Shown here one piece after another: positions 6,562 through 13,842 of a stretch of DNA of 18,321 nucleotides. Below the pieces are notes generated by a model that had not been told where the DNA came from, ran no database searches, and worked only from the letters and a program-made list of their open reading frames with translations. The DNA comes from an uncultured Porphyromonas sp. Its GTDB lineage: Bacteria; Bacteroidota; Bacteroidia; Bacteroidales; Porphyromonadaceae. Within the stretch, counting starts at the first letter, position 1; the number at the start of each line of letters is the position of its first letter. Position numbers and translations under genes: made by a program. Location of the stretch: NCBI GenBank assembly GCA_947253195.1, contig CAMXXM010000005.1, forward strand, positions 1 to 18,321, in the 5' to 3' direction.

Positions 6562-9159
6562 TCAGAGGGAGAGCTGCAGAGAGAGGAGAATAGTCCTCGG
6601 ACGAAGGTCGTACCGATAGGCGTACCTATTGACGGTGTCAAAGGTGAGGTAGCGGTAGGACTGGTGGTTGAGCAGATTGAGCACGCGGAGGTCGACCGAG
6701 AATGACTTCTGACGATACGAGAGCGCGGTACTGATCTGGGGGAACGTCCGGTCCGGTCCCTTAAATGCAGTGTAAGTCGTGACCCGGCAATTTGTCCTCC
6801 AGACCACACCCCACAGTAGCGGTACACTCACAGCGGCGCGGTGGCCGTAGGAGATGACCGGCTGAGCGGAGGAGCCGCCGAAGCCCATCATCGTGCGACT
6901 GAGGTTGTATGCGTAGGAGAGCTCCAGCCCTCGTATAGGCGTGGTAGAGAGCTCCGGTGTGACATACATCGTAGTGGAGCTGTAGGGGAGGAGCACCTCA
7001 TTTTGCATCACCCGATAGTCAGCACGGGAGACGCCTGTATAGAGCCGGAGGGCAGTCTTATAGGCGTGGAAGCGCTTCGTCACCGTAAGGTCACCATTGT
7101 AGAGGTGAGAGGTGTTATCGGTCTGCAGCGCACCGGTGCCTATCATGTCCTCCTCTATCGTCTGAGTCGCGAGGGTATTGCTCCGGATCCGGGTGTAGCC
7201 CCCGCTGAGCCGGACAAACCACATCCTCATCGGCTGGCTGAAGCGGTAGTCCCCCGTCACACTGATCATAGAGCTCTCTGAGAGTCTTCCCGAGCCGGTG
7301 GTGGTCTGCGTCAGTCCGGTACGGATCGGAGAGGAGAGGAAGGAGGCAGCGCCACCATAGCCGCTGCTGTAATTGGCGCCAAGGCTGACCTCGGAGAAGG
7401 GACTCAGCGCAAAGTCTGCCGAAAGAGAGGGGTTGATGGTAAAGAGCGGACGGGAGAGCTTGATAGGTCGGTCCCCGCTATTGCGGAGCGAGAGGTAGTT
7501 GCCCGAGAGTGCCAGCGTGGCATTTAAAACGCAGCGAAGTCCACGCGGACGAGTATAGGTGTATCCTGTCGACAGCCCGAGGGAGGTGGTGCTCACGTCG
7601 AGGTCATTCAGTGCGGTTCGTTCGGCACCCTCCCGCTCCTGATAGGTTTCCACATAATCACCAGAGTAGGTCAGCCCCAAGGTGCCGGAGAGCCTGTGCG
7701 CCCCCCTTGTCTCACTGAGCGTATAGGTAGCACTCGCCCCGATGGATCCCCCCTGGGCATACTGCAGAAGCGACACCTCATCGGCCGAGCCGATGCCCAT
7801 CCACTGATCCGGAATCGTCACGAGACTCACCCGCCCCTCCACACGGTGGTTTCGGGTCCCGCGACGGCGGCTGTAGGCAATCTCATCGAGGAGAGATAGA
7901 CCACGAGACTGCTTTTGCACAAAGTGGGCCCCACCCCCACCGAGCACGGTTGGCAGTTGATCCTCAGAAATCTTTCCCCCAAGGACGAAGCTATTACTGA
8001 GGAAGTAGCCCTCTTGATTGTCCCGATACTCGATCTCCACGCCCGGCAGATGGACGAGAGCGGTGGGATTGCTCTCCTCGCTGATCACCGTTCCGTCAGC
8101 GAAGTGCCTCTCTATCGCATAACCATAGCCGGTAGAGCTACGACCGTAGCGTGCCTGCACACGAAGCTGCCGATCATCCGAGAGGGCGCGGAGAACCGAC
8201 CCGGAGACGGAGAGGTCTAGAGGACGGAGGTAGAGCTCACGATCGATCGGGGGCGCGGATGCAGAGGTCTCGCCGATCACTCGCTCCGCAAGAGCAGAAG
8301 GCGGATCCCCTCTCACGATCAGGTTGAGTGCATCATCCCGGGCACGCTCCGTCTGATTGCCTCCCGATAGCAGCGCCATATACTGCATAGAGTGAGCAAA
8401 GAGCATCGACGAGAGCGAGGCGTCGTACCGCACCCTACCCCCATAGCCGATCGCTCCATTCCCCGACCAGATGGGGCGGCTCTTCGCATCCTTCTCGAGT
8501 CGGACATTCAGCGCCACATCATTCGTCGGAACATCCTTATCTATCTTCCGATCCTGATGGTGCCTCATCACATCGACCGAGGCCACTTTTGTAGCATCGA
8601 GGTTTCGTGTCGCCTTGTGGTACTGCCCGCCAAGGAGATCCATTCCCTCGATATAGAAGTGGCTGATCGCCTTGCCGAGATAGCTGATCTGTCCCTTGGG
8701 ATCCACCTCCACACCCGGCAAACGCTTGATTGCATCCTCTAAGGTATAGTCTCCCGCTTCTGTGAAGGAACGGAGGAGATAGGTGAGCGTATCCGACCGC
8801 TCAATGATCGGGTAGGCCTCCACCGTCACCTCCTGCAACTGTGAGACACGCGGAGAGAGACGGAGCGTCACCTCGTGACGGTCGGGCGTCAGCGAGATAC
8901 TGTCCGTCTCGTACGAGAGATGACTGATAGAGAGCGTTATTCTCGGGTAACTGCGATCGGATGTGAGGGTGAAACTGCCCCCCTTGCGAGTAAAGGCAAA
9001 GGCGAGGATCTGCCCCTCGTGGCTGAGAGTCACCCGGGCGCCCACGACCGCCTCGCCCTCAGCACCAGTCACACGACCGGCGAGCTTATACTCTTGTGCA
9101 AGAAGCGAGAGCGAGCAAAGGAGAAGTAGGAGCGAGAGTAAGCAGCGGCGGGGTCTCAT
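6562..9159 (-). CDS. TonB-receptor-like outer-membrane beta-barrel protein with CarboxypepD_reg domain
   Basis: Predicted 865-residue outer-membrane protein. Residues 1-22 are a signal peptide (MRPRRC, a long Leu-rich core, cleavage near LLA/Q). Residues 24-105 resemble the carboxypeptidase-regulatory-like domain (KLAGRVTGAEGEAVVGARV). Residues 108-225 resemble a TonB plug (QEVTVEAYP, then TLEDAIKRLPGVEVD and a YIEGMDLLGG segment). The remainder alternates short polar and aromatic stretches and ends in LLSLQLSL, as expected of a beta-barrel. I see no clear TonB box, and the barrel looks more like the OMP_b-brl group than a classic SusC or siderophore receptor. A GTG one codon upstream (9162) is possible, but ATG at 9159 is preferred because it forms TGATG with the stop of the GLPGLI gene, implying translational coupling. 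Cargo is unknown. Confidence 0.85.
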   Translation of the reverse strand: MRPRRCLLSLLLLLCSLSLLAQEYKLAGRVTGAEGEAVVGARVTLSHEGQILAFAFTRKGGSFTLTSDRSYPRITLSISHLSYETDSISLTPDRHEVTLRLSPRVSQLQEVTVEAYPIIERSDTLTYLLRSFTEAGDYTLEDAIKRLPGVEVDPKGQISYLGKAISHFYIEGMDLLGGQYHKATRNLDATKVASVDVMRHHQDRKIDKDVPTNDVALNVRLEKDAKSRPIWSGNGAIGYGGRVRYDASLSSMLFAHSMQYMALLSGGNQTERARDDALNLIVRGDPPSALAERVIGETSASAPPIDRELYLRPLDLSVSGSVLRALSDDRQLRVQARYGRSSTGYGYAIERHFADGTVISEESNPTALVHLPGVEIEYRDNQEGYFLSNSFVLGGKISEDQLPTVLGGGGAHFVQKQSRGLSLLDEIAYSRRRGTRNHRVEGRVSLVTIPDQWMGIGSADEVSLLQYAQGGSIGASATYTLSETRGAHRLSGTLGLTYSGDYVETYQEREGAERTALNDLDVSTTSLGLSTGYTYTRPRGLRCVLNATLALSGNYLSLRNSGDRPIKLSRPLFTINPSLSADFALSPFSEVSLGANYSSGYGGAASFLSSPIRTGLTQTTTGSGRLSESSMISVTGDYRFSQPMRMWFVRLSGGYTRIRSNTLATQTIEEDMIGTGALQTDNTSHLYNGDLTVTKRFHAYKTALRLYTGVSRADYRVMQNEVLLPYSSTTMYVTPELSTTPIRGLELSYAYNLSRTMMGFGGSSAQPVISYGHRAAVSVPLLWGVVWRTNCRVTTYTAFKGPDRTFPQISTALSYRQKSFSVDLRVLNLLNHQSYRYLTFDTVNRYAYRYDLRPRTILLSLQLSL

Positions 9160-10070
9160 CACTTCAGCTCCAGTGGTTGGATCTTGGAGACAAGTGGTCG
9201 AAGCGTAAAGCCATTGATCATAACGACTCTCTGCCCATCGTCATTACTCCTGACAGTCATCTCGGTGATACCGTCCATGGGGATCTCCGTCTGACGCGAC
9301 TTTGCCTTGATGAAATCCTGACGGGTAGTCCGGATCGCCATAGATCGGTCCGGCTCCGGTAGCGGAGTTGTTGCCTTAGCAAAGCGAACCGCCGTGAAGT
9401 GATGCATTCCCTCGGTATCCTCTGCCTCGAGGATCAGACCGGGCAATCCGTGGAGTTTCCATGGACCAAAGGCGGAGGGGATCCCGGCAGCGTACCGCAC
9501 GACCCAGGTCCGTCCACCATAGCTACCCGTAGCGGTCTTGCAGCTATAGCCGCACACTTCCTTAGTCTCCTCTGAGAGGGTCCAGTCGATTGACATCATC
9601 GGCTCGGTGTAGGTGTAGTAGGAGAGTGGGATCGTCTCCAATAGCGTCATCTCTCCACGCCCCAGATCCATAGTGACGCAGGGGTCGAAGTAGAAGAGAT
9701 TGTCCACCGCAGCCATCTGCAGACTCTGCAGGAGACTGTCCGGTCGGGTGGTCTCGGTCATCAGGGAGTCCACGCGATAAGCGGTATAGTCTCGACAGTA
9801 GCTACGCTGGTCTCCCATCCGGAGCATCACCAGAGTGGATAGCTTCTGAGGGATACTCTCGTTATGCTGCTCCTGAGCACTCATAATGGTGACCATAACG
9901 TCCAATCCGCTCTCTTCGTCCTCTGAGGAAGTGGTCGGACCGCTGTAGTGATACCTGTAGAGACACTCATACTGGTCCGACGGACTCTGTGCGAGGAGAC
10001 GAGGCGAGACGATCAGCAGCGGGAGCACTGAGATAGACAGCAGAAGCGTACGTAAGTGAGAAGGGATCAT
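9159..10070 (-). CDS. GLPGLI family protein (exported, function unknown)
   Basis: 303-residue protein with an N-terminal signal peptide (MIPSHLRTLLLSISVLPLLIVSPRLLAQ, cleavage near 27/28), so it is probably periplasmic. The family signature GPWKLHGLPGLILEAED lies at 202-218, with GLPGLI itself at 208-213. It is preceded by the conserved CGYSCKTATGSYGGRTWVVRYAAGIP region (173-198). Cys173 and Cys177 could form a disulphide. The family (TIGR01200) is largely limited to Bacteroidota and has no established biochemical role. Its gene is first in a two-gene minus-strand unit with the outer-membrane barrel downstream, sharing one base (TGATG). This suggests a periplasmic accessory to that barrel, which is inference. 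ATG at 10068-10070 is chosen because it gives a complete signal peptide. Confidence 0.9.
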   Translation of the reverse strand: MIPSHLRTLLLSISVLPLLIVSPRLLAQSPSDQYECLYRYHYSGPTTSSEDEESGLDVMVTIMSAQEQHNESIPQKLSTLVMLRMGDQRSYCRDYTAYRVDSLMTETTRPDSLLQSLQMAAVDNLFYFDPCVTMDLGRGEMTLLETIPLSYYTYTEPMMSIDWTLSEETKEVCGYSCKTATGSYGGRTWVVRYAAGIPSAFGPWKLHGLPGLILEAEDTEGMHHFTAVRFAKATTPLPEPDRSMAIRTTRQDFIKAKSRQTEIPMDGITEMTVRSNDDGQRVVMINGFTLRPLVSKIQPLELK

Positions 10071-10101
10071 AATCTTGTCTGTTGGTGGTTGATACGTGTC
10101 A

Positions 10102-10109
10102 CAAAGTTA
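10102..10109 (-). promoter_or_regulatory. Possible -7 box of the GLPGLI/outer-membrane-protein operon
   Basis: On the minus strand this reads TAACTTTG, an exact match to the Bacteroidota -7 consensus TAnnTTTG, about 30 bp upstream of the GLPGLI start. The only nearby -33 candidate (TTG at 10125-10127) is 15 nt away, shorter than the usual 19-21, so support rests on the -7 box and position. Confidence 0.45.
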
Positions 10110-10155
10110 GCGCATTTTCTCACACAAGGGGGATGAGATCACCCCACATTTCGGG

Positions 10156-10167
10156 ACAAATATTTGT
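10156..10167. repeat. 12-bp perfect palindrome in the divergent promoter region
   Basis: ACAAATATTTGT reads the same on both strands. It overlaps the TTTG -33 element of the plus-strand promoter (10163-10166). It could be a binding site for a dimeric regulator or could be fortuitous, since it is short and AT-rich. Confidence 0.4.
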
Positions 10168-10194
10168 GAGGAAAGGAGGAAAAGGGTAAATTTG
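10163..10194 (+). promoter_or_regulatory. Bacteroidota-type promoter for the dipeptidase-ribH operon
   Basis: TTTG at 10163-10166 and TAAATTTG at 10187-10194 are separated by exactly 20 nt, matching the known Bacteroidota pattern of a -33 TTTG and a -7 TAnnTTTG with a spacer of about 19-21. Transcription would begin near 10200, leaving a leader of about 130 nt. A second, less complete -7 match (TATATTTA, 10272-10279) lies closer to the gene. Confidence 0.65.
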
Positions 10195-10286
10195 AGGACA
10201 GGTGCGGCGGAGAGCGCCGGTCGATGACCCATTATGCCGCTACTCCTCGGAGATCCCACAGCACCTACACGTATATTTAGACACCC

Positions 10287-10316
10287 CTCGGCTGTGCTAC
10301 GATCTCCCGAGCCGAG
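10287..10316 (+). other. Stem-loop in the leader of the dipeptidase operon
   Basis: CTCGGCT (10287-10293) and AGCCGAG (10310-10316) are perfect 7-bp complements around a 16-nt loop, ending 16 bp before the dipeptidase ATG. With transcription starting near 10200 it would form in the mRNA leader and could affect translation. I recognise no riboswitch class and no T-run follows. Confidence 0.35.
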
Positions 10317-10332
10317 TACAACGTAAACCACT

Positions 10333-11709
10333 ATGGCCACTAATCCGGAAATCAAGAAGTTTGTCGAGGAGCATAAGGATGCCTTCCTTGAGGATCTATT
10401 CTCACTCATCCGCATCCCCTCCGTCAGCTCACAGTCATCCCACAAGGAGGATATGGTACGCTGCGCCGAGCGCTGGAGCGAGATCCTCAAGAGCATCGGC
10501 ATGGATCGCGTAGAGATCCTGCCGACGGGAGGACACCCTGCAGTCTTTGCAGAGAAGAAGTATAGCGAGGAAGCACCCACGGTGCTCGTCTATGGACATT
10601 ACGATGTGATGCCGGCAGAACCGTTCGATGAGTGGAATCAACCGGATCCCTTCGAGCCGGTGATCAAGGACGGCCTGATCGTAGCCCGCGGATCGGACGA
10701 CTGCAAGGGACAATCCTCCACACAGGTACAGGGACTACGGACTGCCCTCGAGCTGGGTCTAGTGAAGTGCAACGTCAAGGTACTCCTCGAGGGAGAGGAG
10801 GAGATCGGATCGATCAATATGGAGAGCTTCCTGAAGAAGCATAAGGATCTCCTCGCCTGTGACGTAATCCTCGTCAGTGACACCGATATGGTAAGTAACG
10901 AGGTGCCGTCGATCACCACGGGACTGAGAGGTATGTGCTACTGGGAGGTAGAGGTGAGCGGTCCGAGCCACGACCTCCACTCCGGTCACTATGGCGGTGC
11001 TGTCGCCAATCCGATCAATGAACTAGCGAAGATCATCTCCAAACTCCACGACGAGAAGGGCAAGGTGACTATCCCGGGATTCTACGACGACGTGATCGAC
11101 ATGACCGAGGAGGATCACAAGCAGGTGGCTCAGATCCCCTACGACGACAAGTCCTACTCCGATGCGATCGGCGTGCCCGGCGTACAGGGTGAGGAGGGCT
11201 ACGTCACCTATGAGCGGAACAGCTGGAGACCGGCCCTCGATGTCTGCGGCATTTATGGTGGATACACTGGTGAGGGCGCAAAGACGATCATCCCCGCCAA
11301 GGCAACCGCCAAGATCTCTACCCGACTCGTAGCCAATCAGGATAAGGATAAGATCATTGCAGCCTTTGAGCCTTATATCAAGGAGCTCGCTCCGGATACC
11401 GTGCGCGTCAAGGTGACCAACCTGAGCGGAACCGATGCTTACAATTGCCCGACTGACCTGCCTGCCTACAAGGTGACAGAGGATGCCTTTGAGGCTGTCT
11501 GGGGCAAGCGTCCCATTGCCTATCATAGTGGTGGCAGTATCGGCGTGGTGATCCTCTTTGAGCGGATTCGCCAAACGAAGACTATCCTGATGGGCTTCGG
11601 TCTCGGCTCTGACGGAATTCACTCACCGAATGAGAACTTCCCGCTAACCAACTTCTACAACGGCATTGAGACGGGGGCGGAGTTTTACGCCCGCTTCGGT
11701 CACAAGTAA
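10333..11709 (+). CDS. M20 family metallodipeptidase
   Basis: 458-residue cytoplasmic two-metal peptidase of the M20 CNDP-like group, expected to cleave dipeptides or short peptides. Metal and catalytic motifs are in order: GHYDVMP (88-94, His89, with Asp91 beside it), RGSDDCKG (119-126, bridging Asp123), EGEEEIGS (153-160, catalytic and metal Glu), SDTDM (182-186, Asp183) and GSDGIHSPNE (425-434, His430). The lid or dimerisation region contains SGPSHDLHSGHYGG (209-222). In RGSDDCKG a Cys occupies the place usually held by Asp or Asn before the Lys-Gly. No signal peptide is present. It is the first gene after the promoter at 10163-10194, and 3 bp separate it from the next gene. Peptide breakdown would suit an amino-acid-fermenting organism, which is inference. 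Exact substrate is unknown. Confidence 0.9.
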   Translation: MATNPEIKKFVEEHKDAFLEDLFSLIRIPSVSSQSSHKEDMVRCAERWSEILKSIGMDRVEILPTGGHPAVFAEKKYSEEAPTVLVYGHYDVMPAEPFDEWNQPDPFEPVIKDGLIVARGSDDCKGQSSTQVQGLRTALELGLVKCNVKVLLEGEEEIGSINMESFLKKHKDLLACDVILVSDTDMVSNEVPSITTGLRGMCYWEVEVSGPSHDLHSGHYGGAVANPINELAKIISKLHDEKGKVTIPGFYDDVIDMTEEDHKQVAQIPYDDKSYSDAIGVPGVQGEEGYVTYERNSWRPALDVCGIYGGYTGEGAKTIIPAKATAKISTRLVANQDKDKIIAAFEPYIKELAPDTVRVKVTNLSGTDAYNCPTDLPAYKVTEDAFEAVWGKRPIAYHSGGSIGVVILFERIRQTKTILMGFGLGSDGIHSPNENFPLTNFYNGIETGAEFYARFGHK

Positions 11710-11712
11710 TCT

Positions 11713-13002
11713 ATGTCCTCACTACTTATCCAGAATGTACTCCTGCCCTCCGATGACCGTCGGAGGGCAGATGTACTGATCGAGGGGAGTCGGATCTCTA
11801 AGATCGGCTCCGTCTCCCCGGCTGACCATCCTGAGGCTGACCTGATTGAGGGGAACGGGCTGGCTATCACACCGGGCTTTGTGAATGGTCACACCCACTC
11901 GGCGATGACCTTCTTCCGTGGCTATGGTGACGACCTCAACCTGATGGACTGGCTCAATGATATGATTTGGCCTGTGGAGGCTCACCTCACGGAGGAGGAC
12001 ATCTACTGGGGTGCCCGTGTTGCCACACTCGAGATGATCAAGAGCGGGACCACCGCCTTCCTCGACATGTACACCCTACCCGAGGGAACCGCTCGTGCAG
12101 TGGAGGAGAGCGGTCTGCGAGCTAACCTTTCTTATACCCTCTTTGACCGATGGGATGAGGAGCGGGCGGCACTAGACCGAAAGCGGCTGGAGGAATACCT
12201 TCGACTCTTCAGCACCTTTTCCGACAGGGTGCAACTATCGGTTGGTCCTCACGCCATCTACACGGTATCGGCTGAGCAGCTCAAGTATGGATCCGACTTT
12301 GCCAAGGCCAATGGACTCCTCGTGCACCTTCACCTCTCGGAGACCTACACTGAGTGGCGCGACTGCTGCGAGAAGTACGGCACGACACCGGTTCGCTTCC
12401 TCAAGGAGATCGGGGTGCTGTCGGACAACCTTGTGCTGGCGCACGGACTTTGGCTCGACAGCGAGGAGATCCGGATGCTGGCTGATCACGGCTGTAGCGT
12501 GGTGCATAATCCTGCCTCAAATATGAAGCTCGCCTCGGGGAGCCAATTTAGATACGAAGAGTTGCGTCGCCGGCGTGTCCGGGTGGGACTGGGGACGGAT
12601 GGCGTCTCCAGCTCTAATAACCTCGACATGATCACGGCGATGAAGTGCGCCTCCTTTATGGGAAAGAGCTGGAGTGCAGATCCGACGGTGAATAAGGCGA
12701 GAGATCTATTCGACAGCGCCACTCGCATTGGGGCGGAGATCCTTCGCTTGGAGAGTGGTCGCATTGAGGAGGGCTATCTTGCCGATGTCTGTCTTGTCGA
12801 CCTCTCCCGACTTGACATGACGCCCACACACAGCTTGATCTCCAACCTCGTCTACGCCACCAATGGAGACGTCATAGACACGACGATCGTCAACGGGAAG
12901 GTGCTGATGAGACACCGCGTCATACCAGGAGAGAGAGAGATCAGAGAGCGCTTTGAGGAAGTGTCCAAGGAGCTCTTCCGTCGCAGCGGTGTAGCAGTAT
13001 AA
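11713..13002 (+). CDS. mtaD: MtaD-type amidohydrolase (5'-methylthioadenosine/S-adenosylhomocysteine deaminase)
   Basis: 429-residue amidohydrolase of the TrzN/ATZ-MtaD group, predicted to deaminate adenine nucleosides such as methylthioadenosine, S-adenosylhomocysteine or adenosine to their inosine forms. Residues include GHTH at 59-62 (His60, His62), HLHLSE at 205-210 (metal His205, with Glu210 of the deaminase signature), AHG at 243-245 (His244), HNPASNMKLASG at 265-276 and GLGTDGVSSSNN at 292-303 (Asp296). HNPASN followed by LGTDG is typical of MtaD. The downstream purine-nucleoside phosphorylase, 18 bp away, supports a nucleoside substrate. A deaminase acting on another aminated heterocycle is possible. 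No signal peptide is seen, and the ATG at 11713 begins 3 bp after the dipeptidase stop. Confidence 0.85.
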   Translation: MSSLLIQNVLLPSDDRRRADVLIEGSRISKIGSVSPADHPEADLIEGNGLAITPGFVNGHTHSAMTFFRGYGDDLNLMDWLNDMIWPVEAHLTEEDIYWGARVATLEMIKSGTTAFLDMYTLPEGTARAVEESGLRANLSYTLFDRWDEERAALDRKRLEEYLRLFSTFSDRVQLSVGPHAIYTVSAEQLKYGSDFAKANGLLVHLHLSETYTEWRDCCEKYGTTPVRFLKEIGVLSDNLVLAHGLWLDSEEIRMLADHGCSVVHNPASNMKLASGSQFRYEELRRRRVRVGLGTDGVSSSNNLDMITAMKCASFMGKSWSADPTVNKARDLFDSATRIGAEILRLESGRIEEGYLADVCLVDLSRLDMTPTHSLISNLVYATNGDVIDTTIVNGKVLMRHRVIPGEREIRERFEEVSKELFRRSGVAV

Positions 13003-13020
13003 TCATTTAATACTCAAGAG

Positions 13021-13842
13021 ATGAATCTACAAGACTATCAGGCAGCCGCCGATTACCTCCGCCCATTTGTACCGGAGGGGACAAAGGTGGCGATCACGCT
13101 GGGAAGCGGGCTCGGGAAGCTCGCCGACCGCATAGAGAATGCTAAGGTAATCCCCTACAAGGATATCCCAAACTTCCCCGTCAGCACGGCGGTGGGACAC
13201 AAGGGCAATCTGATCATAGGTACGCTGGATGGTGCTCCGGTGATCGCTATGCAGGGACGCTTTCATTACTACGAGGGCTATTCGATGGATAAGGTCACCT
13301 TCCACGTGCGGGTCTTCCACCTCTTAGGCATTGAGTACCTCTTTGTGTCCAATGCCGCAGGCGGACTCAATACCTCATTCCACGTGGGTGATCTGATGAT
13401 CATCACCGATCACATCAATTGGCTCCCCAACCCTCTGATCGGACCCAATATTGACGCCTTTGGCCCCCGCTTCTCTGATATGACTCGCCCCTACGATCGG
13501 GGTTTGATCCACGAGGCTGAGAGACTCTCAGGTGAACTGGGGATCTCACTCCAAAGAGGGGTCTATGTCGGCTGGACAGGTCCCTCCTACGAGACGCCTG
13601 CCGAGTGCCGTATGCTCTCCCTCATCGGAGGAGACGCCATCGGTATGAGCACGGTACCAGAAGTGATCGTGGCCCGGCATTGCGGGATGCACGTCTTCGG
13701 GATGTCCTGCATCACCAACGAGTGCTTCAATAACGACCCCGAGTACGTTAATGATGAGAATGATGTGATCCGTGCTGCCGATGCAGCCTCGGACCGTATG
13801 ACGAAGCTCTTCGGACGACTGATTGCCTCTATCTATGCATAA
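13021..13842 (+). CDS. punA: Purine-nucleoside phosphorylase (trimeric type)
   Basis: Splits purine ribonucleosides with phosphate to free base plus ribose-1-phosphate (EC 2.4.2.1). The 273-residue length and motifs fit the trimeric, human-like family: [12 protein letters not shown] (27-38, phosphate loop), [11 protein letters not shown] (79-89), SNAAGGLN (110-117), GPSYETPAE (187-195, base-binding Glu191) and [16 protein letters not shown] (208-223). ITNE at 231-234 supplies Asn233, the residue that in this family selects 6-oxopurines (hypoxanthine, guanine); methylthioadenosine phosphorylases have Asp there. So it should act on inosine, guanosine or methylthioinosine, the products of the upstream deaminase. 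Its last codons overlap the start of the GH92 gene by 8 bp. Confidence 0.93.
   Translation: MNLQDYQAAADYLRPFVPEGTKVAITLGSGLGKLADRIENAKVIPYKDIPNFPVSTAVGHKGNLIIGTLDGAPVIAMQGRFHYYEGYSMDKVTFHVRVFHLLGIEYLFVSNAAGGLNTSFHVGDLMIITDHINWLPNPLIGPNIDAFGPRFSDMTRPYDRGLIHEAERLSGELGISLQRGVYVGWTGPSYETPAECRMLSLIGGDAIGMSTVPEVIVARHCGMHVFGMSCITNECFNNDPEYVNDENDVIRAADAASDRMTKLFGRLIASIYA

Noticed and set aside
6562..9159. Calling the barrel protein a SusC-type receptor or siderophore receptor
   Set aside because: There is no SusD partner, no clear TonB box and no ligand clue; the neighbouring GLPGLI gene points to a different group.
9160..9162. GTG at 9162 as the start of the outer-membrane protein
   Set aside because: The next codon is ATG, gives the same signal peptide, and forms a standard TGATG coupling with the upstream stop.
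10107..10580. 157-codon minus-strand frame spanning the divergent promoter region and the start of the dipeptidase gene
   Set aside because: It is antisense to a clear M20 gene, covers both promoter elements, and has no recognisable features.
13823..13825. TTG start for the GH92 gene
   Set aside because: ATG at 13835 gives a cleaner signal peptide (Met-His-Lys then a hydrophobic core) and a normal 8-bp overlap.
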